A stretch of DNA of 29,900 bases from Candidatus Liptonbacteria bacterium RIFOXYD1_FULL_36_11 (GTDB lineage: Bacteria; Patescibacteriota; Minisyncoccia; UBA6257; XYB1-36-10): contig MHLG01000017.1 in assembly GCA_001821375.1 (NCBI GenBank), forward strand, positions 1 through 29,900, in the 5' to 3' direction. The position numbers and the translations under genes are program-made. Below are positions 8,509-15,236 of the stretch, in pieces (the stretch's first letter is position 1; each line of letters begins with the position of its first letter). The notes under the pieces were generated by a model. The model saw only the letters and a program-made list of their open reading frames with translations, was not told the origin of the DNA and did not search any database.

Positions 8509-8523
8509 AAGCAATTTTTTAAA

Positions 8524-8545
8524 AAACTCGCCTTTACGCGAGTTT
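8524..8545 (-). terminator. Intrinsic terminator downstream of yraN, in the nusA upstream region
   Basis: The stem AAACTCGC / GCGAGTTT has a 6-nt loop and is followed by six U on the minus transcript. It can end the yraN transcript. It also lies between the distal nusA promoter (8559-8588) and nusA, so it could act as an attenuator of that promoter. Confidence 0.75.
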
Positions 8546-8558
8546 CTGATTCCTTATT

Positions 8559-8588
8559 AATATACACCTTTCTCTCCTCTTAAGTCAA
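8559..8588 (-). promoter_or_regulatory. Distal promoter-like pair upstream of nusA
   Basis: The minus strand reads TTGACT (8588-8583), an 18-nt spacer and TATATT (8564-8559). The start would be near 8552, directly before the hairpin at 8524-8545. Confidence 0.5.
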
Positions 8589-8683
8589 CCTTTTTCTTTT
8601 ACATATTTTAAGTATTAAAAAATATTTTTCTTAATAGTAATCAAGACGCTATTCTTTAACAAAGACATATTTAAACAAATTTG

Positions 8684-9079
8684 TCAAATACCAATATTCT
8701 TATAATGCCTTACCTTCACCTTTTTTTCGTTTACAACCACTGCCACAAGATCTATTCTCCACCCAGCATCTTTTACTAGCTCTGGATGCAAATTAGCATA
8801 AAACTCACATATTTTCTTTAATTTTATCAACTTAGCCTTTGTTAAGTTGTCTTCCGGACTTATCAACAGATTTGCCGAATTATCCCCAAAAGATTTGGCA
8901 TAAACTTTTATAGTCTTTACCTCAACAAAAACAAGAATTTTGCTAGTATTTATCGCTATAATATCAATTTCCCCAAACTTCTTTCCCCAATTCCTTTCTA
9001 CTAATTTATACCCAGATTCCTTTAGATATCCACAAGCCAGCTCTTCGCCTAATTTACCAATTTTTAAATGAAAAGCCAT
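8684..9079 (-). CDS. yraN: YraN-family (UPF0102) endonuclease-like protein
   Basis: YraN proteins have a restriction-endonuclease-like fold and are found in most bacteria; their exact role is unsettled. This 131-residue copy shows the family pattern: G-K-x-G-E-E-x-A near the start, ERNWGKKFGEIDIIA at 28-42 and VFVEVKT at 50-56, so the likely catalytic acids and lysine (D39, E53, K55) are in place. The C-terminal part ending WRIDLVAVVV also fits. A parS site begins 5 nt upstream of its ATG, so ParB occupancy could affect its transcription. It ends with TGA, confirming TGA as stop here. Confidence 0.9.
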   Translation of the reverse strand: MAFHLKIGKLGEELACGYLKESGYKLVERNWGKKFGEIDIIAINTSKILVFVEVKTIKVYAKSFGDNSANLLISPEDNLTKAKLIKLKKICEFYANLHPELVKDAGWRIDLVAVVVNEKKVKVRHYKNIGI

Positions 9080-9084
9080 TTCAG

Positions 9085-9563
9085 TGTTTCACGTGAAACA
9101 TTAAAATTAATTAAATTACTATGTTTTTCATTTTTATAAGTTTTACAACCCGAAAACCTTATAAAATCTACATCTAGTTAAAAAATGTTTCACGTGAAAC
9201 ATTTTTCTTAAATTTTCCAGTGTTTCACGTGAAACACTGGAAAATAAAAGACCCCTCATCTTACATCAAAAACCAACCCGAAAACCGCATAAATAAAGCA
9301 CGATGCTCCAAATTGTTTCACGTGAAACATTTTACAATATCTTAACACTGTTTCACGTGAAACACTAAACAGATGAAAAACCAAAAAATTACCCCTATAA
9401 ATTATTTTTTAATGTTTCACATGAAACATTAAAATTAAAAGTAAAATTGTTTTTTGATATAACTCTTAAATATTTAGTTTAACTTAGCAGGGGATAATAA
9501 AAACAAAAAAATTGTTTCACGTGAAACAATGTAAAATTTCTATCCAATGTTTCACGTGAAACA
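9085..9563. promoter_or_regulatory. parS: parS array: eight ParB-binding sites
   Basis: The 16-bp parS consensus TGTTTCACGTGAAACA occurs perfectly at 9085, 9186, 9221, 9314, 9349, 9513 and 9548 (start positions), and with one change (CACATG core) at 9413. Three pairs have exactly 35-bp spacing (9186/9221, 9314/9349, 9513/9548), and the two single sites lie 101 and 100 bp before a pair. The site at 9221 is embedded in a 32-bp perfect palindrome (9213-9244). ParB loads at such sites as a CTP-dependent clamp for chromosome segregation, with ParA. No parA or parB gene is in the window. The location about 8 kb from dnaA fits an origin-proximal centromere. Confidence 0.93.
9146..9401. repeat. 128-bp imperfect tandem duplication inside the parS array
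   Basis: CAACCCGAAAACC occurs at 9146-9158 and again at 9274-9286, 128 bp apart. Each copy is followed 40 bp later by a parS doublet (9186/9221 and 9314/9349, also 128 bp apart). The sequence between the fixed motifs has diverged, which suggests an old duplication with selection on the sites. Confidence 0.6.
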
Positions 9564-9576
9564 TTTTTGCACTTCA

Positions 9577-9592
9577 TTCGGCAATTGCCGAA
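9577..9592. repeat. 16-bp perfect palindrome
   Basis: TTCGGCAATTGCCGAA follows the last parS site. It is a perfect palindrome of unknown role, possibly a protein-binding site or a terminator-type hairpin. Confidence 0.45.
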
Positions 9593-9643
9593 TTCCGAAC
9601 TAAAAAAATACGACTTTTCAGCCGTTTATTTTTTAAGATAAAA

Positions 9644-9801
9644 AATGTAGGTCTAAAACATAACTTCAGCGCTTTTATGCAACCCGGAAAACCCGGATGC
9701 ACATAAAAAACGCAAAACACAAGAAAGGCAAATAGATGAAAACCATCTACTATACCAATTATTATGTTTCTAAAATTATTAATTAATTTTAGACCTACAT
9801 T
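9644..9801. mobile_element. MITE-like or structured-RNA element with 15-bp terminal inverted repeats
   Basis: AATGTAGGTCTAAAA at 9644-9658 is the exact reverse complement of 9787-9801, and ATAAAA flanks both ends (9638-9643 and 9802-9807). The 158-bp segment has no ORF but contains a nested hairpin (about 9669-9713, with a TGCA/CCGG core) and a TAGATG/CATCTA hairpin near 9733-9751. An alternative 10-bp stem (TCTAAAATTA / TAATTTTAGA) competes with the outer repeat. It could be a small non-autonomous transposon or an RNA gene; I cannot tell which. Confidence 0.45.
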
Positions 9802-9879
9802 ATAAAAAGTACTAACTCTAAGATAGTAAAAACTTTTATTTAAATCAATGAAGATTTATAAGGTAATTATAAAAATCAG

Positions 9880-9951
9880 TGCGCGCTCAAGGGATTGAAC
9901 CTTGGACATTCTCGGTGTAAACGAGATGCTCTACCACTGAGCTAAGCGCGC
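9880..9951 (-). tRNA. tRNA-Val (UAC)
   Basis: The minus strand folds as a full cloverleaf: acceptor GCGCGCT/AGCGCGC, D arm GCTC/GAGC, anticodon stem TCTCG/CGAGA with loop TTTACAC (anticodon UAC), T arm CAAGG/CCTTG with TTCAATC, and discriminator A. The 3' CCA is not encoded (CTGA follows), so it must be added by a nucleotidyltransferase. It lies downstream of the O-antigen-ligase-like gene on the same strand. Confidence 0.96.
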
Positions 9952-9991
9952 TATATTTTTTAAAGAAACAATTATCTCAATCTATCAAATC

Positions 9992-11254
9992 TTAAAAAGA
10001 AAGTCCAACTACAATCCACCACATCATTTCTCCCGTTTCCATCGTCCAAAAAAAATGGTCAAACATCCCCATTATTAAAAATCCTAAAAGGACAGATTTT
10101 ATTATCCCTGCCTCTAAATATTTTTTTTCAAAATTATCTTCTTTTCTTTTTTTTAAAACCCCCTTTAAAGATAAAGCTAAAAATAAAACCAAGCCGATAA
10201 CTCCTGTTTCCACCGCCGCTAGTAAATAGATATTATGCGCCGGCTGCCACTCCCAAAAATTTTTCATTCCCGCTTTTTCATAAACTCCATTATAAAAAGA
10301 GTAGGGAACATAATTTCCCATTCCAATTCCCAAAAAATTTTCTTTTATAATTTCCACCGCCTGCTTAGTATAAGACATTCTCTCTATTACTGATTCTTGA
10401 TTTAGTGTAATTTTGGCGCGCGAGCCAGCTAAAGGAAAAACAGGAATAAAAGCCGCCATCATGGTAAACCAAAGCGAAGCTATAACTACGCTTCTTTTAA
10501 TATTATTTTTTTCTTTAATAATTGTTAAAGAAAAAAATAAAAGCGCTGCTATCCATCCCATCCACGCCGCTCTAGAAAAAGTTAAAACCACTCCTAAAGA
10601 AACAGCATATAAAAAAGCCAGTAGGGGAATGTTTATTTTTTCTTTTTTAACAAAAAAATAAGCAATCGCAAAAAATCCTAAAACTAAAAAAGCGCCTAAA
10701 ATATTTGGATGTAAAAATGTGCCGTATGGCCTTACTAAATCCACACCGGCTACACTCATTTTACTTATCCCGACTATTCCCACTCCAATTTTCTGTTCCC
10801 CTAAAAACCTTAATCCTATATGCGATTGCAACTTAAACTGCCAAAAAGCTAACACGGATTCTAAAACCGCCATTCCTCCAAAAATAGCAAATACTTTTTC
10901 TCTTTTTATTATTTTCTCTTTTAAAAGAATTCCGGCAACAATAGCTAAAAAAACATAAAGTGCTAATCTAAAAAATCTATAAACTGCTAAAAGTTTTAAA
11001 GGTGCAAAAATTATTGCCATTACCACGCTAGTCAAAAACAAAATTGCGAGCCAACTCACCTTATTGTAAAAAAAACTTTTTTTTAGCAGTAGCACCGCAA
11101 AAAATAAAAACGCTACTAAAAAAACATCACTTAAACAAAAAAACGCCGCCTCATATTCTTGAAACCCCGGTATAAATTTATAAGCCAAAACCCTATACCC
11201 CAAAGGAATAGCGGCAATAAAAAAATAAAAAAACACTTTTACTTTCTTTTCCAT
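9992..11254 (-). CDS. O-antigen ligase / polymerase-type multispanning membrane protein
   Basis: The protein has 420 residues with about 11-12 hydrophobic spans. It contains the Wzy_C/WaaL-type core: GTFLHPNILGAFL (about 179-191), the TFSRAAWMGW segment (about 225-234), and a long extracytoplasmic loop leading to PAHNIYLLAAVETGVIGLVLFL (about 340-361). Family members join or polymerise lipid-linked glycans at the outer face of the membrane. Its real substrate cannot be read from the sequence; a polysaccharide or glycoprotein-glycan ligase are both possible. No glycosyltransferase genes are adjacent. It follows the permease gene by 46 nt. Confidence 0.82.
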   Translation of the reverse strand: MEKKVKVFFYFFIAAIPLGYRVLAYKFIPGFQEYEAAFFCLSDVFLVAFLFFAVLLLKKSFFYNKVSWLAILFLTSVVMAIIFAPLKLLAVYRFFRLALYVFLAIVAGILLKEKIIKREKVFAIFGGMAVLESVLAFWQFKLQSHIGLRFLGEQKIGVGIVGISKMSVAGVDLVRPYGTFLHPNILGAFLVLGFFAIAYFFVKKEKINIPLLAFLYAVSLGVVLTFSRAAWMGWIAALLFFSLTIIKEKNNIKRSVVIASLWFTMMAAFIPVFPLAGSRAKITLNQESVIERMSYTKQAVEIIKENFLGIGMGNYVPYSFYNGVYEKAGMKNFWEWQPAHNIYLLAAVETGVIGLVLFLALSLKGVLKKRKEDNFEKKYLEAGIIKSVLLGFLIMGMFDHFFWTMETGEMMWWIVVGLSF

Positions 11255-11279
11255 TTTTTCGGCTCTTTTTGAAAATAAA

Positions 11280-11295
11280 ATAGTTTTGCAACTAT
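11280..11295 (-). terminator. Weak hairpin after the permease gene
   Basis: ATAGTT / AACTAT with a 4-nt loop is followed on the minus transcript by an ATTTTATTTT tract, directly after the permease stop. It is short and AT-rich. Confidence 0.3.
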
Positions 11296-11300
11296 CTCAA

Positions 11301-12461
11301 TTAGTAATAAATTGCCGAATAAACTATTCCTAAAACAAAAATTACGAAAAGAAAAATCGCCGCCGCTAAGTTAACTCCTCTTCTGGCAAATAAATATGGC
11401 ACCATTCCTTTTTTTTCCATCTTTATCCAAACAGCGGATATTATTGCGCCCTCTAAAGCTAAAAATACTCCTCCCGCAATCGATACTATTCTAAAAAAAT
11501 TATTGAATCCCAAACATATTAAAAAAACCGGCAAAAAAATTACTGCTATATCCGCTACCCTCGTTTTTATATTTAAGTCCATTTCCATTATTTCTTTAAT
11601 GCTTAATCCTATAACAAAATAAGAACTTAAAATTGATAACAGTCCCGTTAAACTTATCAGAGCTGAAACAAAATAGGGGAGAGTAGTTATCCAAGCTAAC
11701 GGGTTTTCCATTAGTCCACCTCCCATTTTTAACGCTCCAATTATAAAAGCGAGATATGCCACCGCCGGCACTACTGTACCCCAAAAAATTACCTTCTTAA
11801 AGCCGACAAAAGAAATCTTATTTTCTTTATAATACTCTATTAATGCTGGCACTGCCGCTCTTCCTGAAAAAGAAAATAAAAAAGGGCCAAAAGGTAAAAA
11901 AAACAAAGCCCAATTTACACTGGGAATTTCTATTATTTTTTTTACTTCATTTGTAAAGCCCATTGAAAAAATAAAGAAAAATAAAATTGCCATCACTGTT
12001 GTTATCGCAAATTCAAACCTTGCCATCTTCTTAATACTCAAAAAAATTGCTGCTGATCCTAAAACCCAAAACAGTAATATAAAAATTTTTTCCTCTCCCT
12101 CCGGAAAAATTATTTTTAAAAAACTTTCTGCCAAGATTAAATAAACCATTAAAGTCATAACACCTCCCACGATCGCCGCTCCTATTGAAAGCCAAAACCC
12201 TATTTTCCCAAAATATTTTTCCGCATAACCGGCAAACTTAAATTTTTCCCTGTTTCTTAAAATAATATCAGCGTACATCGTGTGTAAAAAATAAAATATC
12301 AAAACAGAAGTAGCAATATAAAAAACTCCCGTTATAAAACCGGCCAAAGAAACAAAATAAGGCAAAGAAAAAACACCGGCGCCGATTATTGTGCTTGCTA
12401 ATAACGAAACAGGTAAAACAAACTTTTTATAAAAACTAAGCTTTAAATATTTCATCTCCAA
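11301..12461 (-). CDS. Amino-acid permease-like transporter (APC superfamily, Trp/Tyr permease type)
   Basis: The 386-residue protein has about 11 hydrophobic spans. The first span holds SLLASTIIGAGVFSLPYFVSLAG (about 19-41), the unwound G-A-G-V-F substrate-binding helix of APC-type carriers. Overall it resembles the aromatic amino-acid permease / AA_trans group, which moves amino acids with H+ or Na+. Substrate is not predictable. The start overlaps the preceding gene by 26 nt (or 20 nt if the Met at residue 3 is used), implying translational coupling. For a bacterium with little biosynthesis, uptake of host- or community-derived amino acids is plausible. Confidence 0.8.
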   Translation of the reverse strand: MEMKYLKLSFYKKFVLPVSLLASTIIGAGVFSLPYFVSLAGFITGVFYIATSVLIFYFLHTMYADIILRNREKFKFAGYAEKYFGKIGFWLSIGAAIVGGVMTLMVYLILAESFLKIIFPEGEEKIFILLFWVLGSAAIFLSIKKMARFEFAITTVMAILFFFIFSMGFTNEVKKIIEIPSVNWALFFLPFGPFLFSFSGRAAVPALIEYYKENKISFVGFKKVIFWGTVVPAVAYLAFIIGALKMGGGLMENPLAWITTLPYFVSALISLTGLLSILSSYFVIGLSIKEIMEMDLNIKTRVADIAVIFLPVFLICLGFNNFFRIVSIAGGVFLALEGAIISAVWIKMEKKGMVPYLFARRGVNLAAAIFLFVIFVLGIVYSAIYY

Positions 12462-12750
12462 CCCGCGCTCTTTTTAAAATTTTTATTCCAATTTTTTTTC
12501 CTTTTGGCGCAGTTTTCACTTTTTTATGGTCTATCTCTAAAGAAGAGATGACTTGTGAAAAAGAAGTTGTCGCTCCGGAAAATTTTACTTTTTCTCCGGC
12601 TTTAAACGGTTTTGAAAATTTTACTACCGCTACTTTTATTTTGTTGTAAAAATGAACCACTTTTCCTATTGGTTTTTCTAAAACTTTTTTTAGTTTTACG
12701 GCTTTAACTTTAATTTTGCTTTTTATTGTTGCTTTCTTAACTTTTGGCAT
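12436..12750 (-). CDS. Small EF-Tu-domain-like (translation factor-like beta-barrel) protein
   Basis: This is a 104-residue basic protein. After a lysine-rich start (about 1-27) it has a beta-barrel segment, KPIGKVVHFYNKIKVAVVKFSKPFKAGEKVKFSG, and ends GIKILKRARVGDEIFKA. The pattern of a barrel with G-x-V-x-x-F-x-K-I-x-V-A resembles domain 2 of translational GTPases and the small 'translation elongation factor-like' proteins, but it has no GTPase domain. Function is unknown. It starts one base after the stop of the SLOG-like gene and overlaps the permease gene, so the three are very likely one operon. Confidence 0.65.
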   Translation of the reverse strand: MPKVKKATIKSKIKVKAVKLKKVLEKPIGKVVHFYNKIKVAVVKFSKPFKAGEKVKFSGATTSFSQVISSLEIDHKKVKTAPKGKKIGIKILKRARVGDEIFKA

Positions 12751-12751
12751 T

Positions 12752-13360
12752 TTATTTTAATGTGCCGTTTTTACTTTTATCTTTTTTAATTAACTCTAAA
12801 ACTTTTTCTAAAAGTTTTTTTGGGTCACTGTCATAAACTATCTTTCCCATTCCGCGATGCGCTTTTTCTGTTATTCCTTTTATCTCTTCCGCGATTCCTC
12901 CGCTGCCTGTTAAAATTCCTATCGGTTTATTATTTTCAAAAGCTATTGTGAATTCATTTAAAGTACCAATTCTTCCGCAAACTAAAATTATTGCATCGGA
13001 CGACCTCGTTAAAAGTAAATTTCTTCCTGTGTAATCAAATCCGGTGTAAATAATAAAATCGTGGTAATCAACCGGTAGGTGATAACTCTTAAGATGCGCC
13101 TCTTCGGAAACAGCCGGCGACATTCCGATAACCATCCCGCCGGCGATCTTCGCCGCTCTTGCCACCCAATAAGGCGCTCCGGTAGTCGCGCCGGTAATTA
13201 AAATTATTCCTTTTTCTGCCACCATCTTTCCAAGTTCTTCTGATTTTGCAAAAGCGCTCGGTGAGCAATAAGTCGTCTCCGCCGCTCCCGATATGGAAAT
13301 CTTTATTTTTGGCTGATAAATATATCTTAACTCTTCTCCGTTTTTATTTTTTTTATCCAT
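12752..13360 (-). CDS. SLOG/LOG-superfamily Rossmann protein (TIGR00725-like)
   Basis: The 202-residue protein has a Rossmann-like fold. The nucleotide-binding pieces visible are ISISGAAETTYC near 22-33, ILITGATTGAPYWVARAAKIAGG (about 53-75) and a variant of the LOG PGGxGTxxE motif, VCGRIGTLNEF (about 127-137). LOG relatives cleave nucleotide monophosphates (cytokinin-activating phosphoribohydrolases), while other SLOG proteins sense nucleotide ligands. The changed motif (CGRIGT rather than PGGxGT) makes LOG-type catalysis uncertain. It lies downstream of the beta-CASP RNase gene. Confidence 0.75.
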   Translation of the reverse strand: MDKKNKNGEELRYIYQPKIKISISGAAETTYCSPSAFAKSEELGKMVAEKGIILITGATTGAPYWVARAAKIAGGMVIGMSPAVSEEAHLKSYHLPVDYHDFIIYTGFDYTGRNLLLTRSSDAIILVCGRIGTLNEFTIAFENNKPIGILTGSGGIAEEIKGITEKAHRGMGKIVYDSDPKKLLEKVLELIKKDKSKNGTLK

Positions 13361-13432
13361 ATTTATAAGTTTATCACTTAAATATGCTTTTGTTGCGAAA
13401 GTAGAAATGGTATTTGACGATAGACCTTATTA

Positions 13433-14779
13433 TTATAACACATCTTCTTCTTTCTCTTTAGGAATTTCCGCTTCTATTGCAAACTCATCCATTATTTTTA
13501 CTTTTAAAGCCGCTGAATTTTCTTCATCGCCGTGCGTTATAAAAACTTTTCTTAATGTTCTCGTCATTGGTTTTAACCAAGCTAAAAGCTCTTCTTGGTC
13601 GGCGTGCGCCGAATATCCGCTAATGCTTTGTCTTTTACAATTTACCTCCACTTCTTTTCCGTATATCTCTACTTTTTCTGCTCCTTCTTGAATTTTTCTT
13701 CCTAAAGTTTCTTTTCCCTGATAAGAAACAAATAATATCCCATTTTTTTTGTCGCTTAAATAATTAAGCTCGTGCCTTAAAATTCTTCCCCCCTGCGACA
13801 TTCCCGAACCGGCAATTATTATTTTTGGCCCTTTCTTTTTTTCTATCTCTCGCGACTCTTCACTTGAAAGTGTTGTTTCTAATCCTGGAAAATTAAATAT
13901 TTCATCTCCCGTTCTTATTTCTTTTCCTACGTCTATTCTAAAAAATCCTTGATATTTTTTATAAATTGTCGTCAGTTTTATCGCTAACGGGCTATCCATA
14001 TATATCGGCACTCTTGGTATTCTCCCATTACTCACCAGCTCGTTTAACTCTACTAAAAGCTCTTGCGTTCTTTCCATGGCAAATGCCGGAATAAGCAATG
14101 TCCCGCCACCGTTTATCACTTCTTCTATAAAATCTTCCAGTAAATCCCTTCTTTTTTCAGCATCCTCGTGTATCCGGTTTCCATAAGTTGATTCTATAAG
14201 CGCGTAATCAGCTTCTTCAATCTCATCCGCTACTGGCATAATGGAATTATGTAAATTTCCCAAGTCTCCGGAAAATACAATACTTTTTCCCTCCGCTGTT
14301 ACTTTTATGCAAGCTGAACCTAAAATATGCCCGGCGTTAAAAAATTCTACGGAAAATTTCCCTAGCTGAAAAACTTTTTTATACTCAACTTTTTCCCAAA
14401 GGTCCATCAGCGCGTTTATATCTTTTGTTTCGTAAATTGGCTTCTCTCTTCTTTTTTCCGCTTCTTTTCTTAATATGTCTTCCGAGTCTAAAAGTAAAAG
14501 CTCTGTAAAATCTCGCGTTGGCGCCGTGGAAAAAATTTTATTGCGAAATCCCTCTTTATAAAGTTTTGGTAAAAGCCCGGTATGGTCTATGTGGGCGTGT
14601 GTTATTAAAACCGCTTTTATTTCCTTGGCGTCATAGGGTAGGGGAGTAAAATTTTTCTTTTCGCAGTAACTTTCTCCTTGTTCCATTCCGCAGTCTATAA
14701 GAATTTTTTCTCCGCCGGTCTCCAGTATAAAACTTGACCCGGAAACATTTTTTACTCCTCCTAAAAAAATTATTTTCAT
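13433..14779 (-). CDS. Beta-CASP metallo-beta-lactamase RNase (CPSF/YSH1-like)
   Basis: The 448-residue enzyme is of the RNA-processing metallo-beta-lactamase group. The zinc ligands are present: HAHIDH (61-66), His151 in NAGHILGSA and Asp172 in FSGDLG. The beta-CASP part includes ESTYGNR (196-202), AGSGMSQGGRI (323-333), His392 in GYSAHADQ and His416 in FITHGDEE. This order matches bacterial and archaeal homologues of the eukaryotic CPSF73/Ysh1 nuclease more than RNase J, which has a longer C-terminal domain. It probably acts in mRNA processing or decay. A TATAAT lies 7 nt before the ATG, suggesting a leaderless mRNA. Confidence 0.93.
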   Translation of the reverse strand: MKIIFLGGVKNVSGSSFILETGGEKILIDCGMEQGESYCEKKNFTPLPYDAKEIKAVLITHAHIDHTGLLPKLYKEGFRNKIFSTAPTRDFTELLLLDSEDILRKEAEKRREKPIYETKDINALMDLWEKVEYKKVFQLGKFSVEFFNAGHILGSACIKVTAEGKSIVFSGDLGNLHNSIMPVADEIEEADYALIESTYGNRIHEDAEKRRDLLEDFIEEVINGGGTLLIPAFAMERTQELLVELNELVSNGRIPRVPIYMDSPLAIKLTTIYKKYQGFFRIDVGKEIRTGDEIFNFPGLETTLSSEESREIEKKKGPKIIIAGSGMSQGGRILRHELNYLSDKKNGILFVSYQGKETLGRKIQEGAEKVEIYGKEVEVNCKRQSISGYSAHADQEELLAWLKPMTRTLRKVFITHGDEENSAALKVKIMDEFAIEAEIPKEKEEDVL

Positions 14780-14786
14780 GCCTTCT

Positions 14787-14792
14787 ATTATA
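14787..14792 (-). promoter_or_regulatory. TATAAT hexamer 7 nt upstream of the beta-CASP RNase ATG
   Basis: On the minus strand TATAAT is followed by AGAAGGC and the ATG. TTATCA 18 nt upstream is a poor -35. The spacing predicts a start site at or next to the ATG. Confidence 0.45.
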
Positions 14793-14842
14793 CCTCAAAA
14801 TCAGCTCTCTTGATAAACACTGCCTTTTTTCTCCCGAAGTTT

Positions 14843-14912
14843 ACCCCGTGAAATCTATCCTATATTTCACCGGGGGTTATACCCCTACCTACCCTGCCTA
14901 CCGGCAGGCAGG
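14843..14912. repeat. Dispersed palindromes (ACCCC-GTGAAAT type and CCGGCAGG type)
   Basis: ACCCCGTGAAAT at 14843-14854 pairs with ATTTCAC-C-GGGGGT at 14864-14877. A separate 20-bp near-palindrome centred on TACCGGCA lies at 14893-14912. A relative of the second, CTACCGGCAGG, is in the gap after gyrA near 26624-26634. Both look like REP-type repeats. The rest of 14780-14984 shows no gene. Confidence 0.55.
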
Positions 14913-14984
14913 CCGTGTATTTTTTCTATTTCACTGGGGTTTCCCGTGAAACATTTACCACTTTCTAACTTTTTAAGTAATGTA

Positions 14985-15013
14985 TTGACACAACTTATAA
15001 TATATGCCATAAT
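14985..15013 (+). promoter_or_regulatory. Strong sigma70 promoter for the gene at 15237
   Basis: TTGACA (14985-14990), a 17-nt spacer and CATAAT (15008-15013) are present. It is one of the best promoter matches in the window. Transcription would start near 15020, about 217 nt before the gene. Confidence 0.75.
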
Positions 15014-15058
15014 TCCAGCGTAAAATTGAACATTAAAAACTACATATTTTCTGTTTCT

Positions 15059-15212
15059 GCGTAGCTTTGAGTTGATTATTTTTAGTCATCTCTAAGCTAT
15101 GCGGGAACATTCGGTCTACTCGCGTAACTCATGGTTTTTTATGACGCCGTTATAAGGCGATTGAAATAAAAAGACCAAAAGGCCGCGTGCGGCCTCAAAA
15201 AAATTAATCGCC
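15059..15212 (+). ncRNA. Structured 5' leader with mutually exclusive hairpins
   Basis: Hairpin A (15059-15102) has a 9-bp base, GCGTAGCTT / AAGCTATGC, and continues through symmetric single mismatches. Further on, CGCC at 15145-15148 can pair with GGCG at 15156-15159, or the same bases can form GGCGATT (15156-15162) / AATCGCC (15206-15212), enclosing an AGGCCG/CGGCCT hairpin at 15180-15195. The second state ends 12 nt before the Shine-Dalgarno. This is the architecture of a cis-acting regulatory leader, but I do not recognise a known riboswitch class. Confidence 0.4.
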
Positions 15213-15224
15213 AAAAACAGCGAG

Positions 15225-15229
15225 AGGAG
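15225..15229 (+). promoter_or_regulatory. Canonical Shine-Dalgarno deciding the start of the 15237 gene
   Basis: AGGAG lies 7 nt before the ATG at 15237. A second ATG at 15232 is too close to it and in another frame. Such a clear site is rare in this window. Confidence 0.8.
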
Positions 15230-15236
15230 AAATGCA

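Noticed and set aside
8497..8514. TTG start for nusA, adding six residues.
   Set aside because: The ATG at 8496 gives the conserved NusA N-terminus, and the upstream TATAAT-to-ATG spacing supports it.
9644..9801. 6S RNA or another known structured RNA.
   Set aside because: The size is close, but the central bubble and other class features are not recognisable. The precise inverted ends and flanking ATAAAA fit a short mobile element at least as well.
14938..14953. An extra parS site (GGTTTCCCGTGAAACA).
   Set aside because: It has two mismatches, including one in the central CACGTG, and is far from the array. It probably arises from the neighbouring palindromic repeat.
15149..15168. GTTATAAGGCGATTGAAATA looks like the 3' end of a CRISPR repeat.
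   Set aside because: It occurs once, with no repeated copies or spacers and no cas genes nearby. The bases are better explained by leader hairpins.
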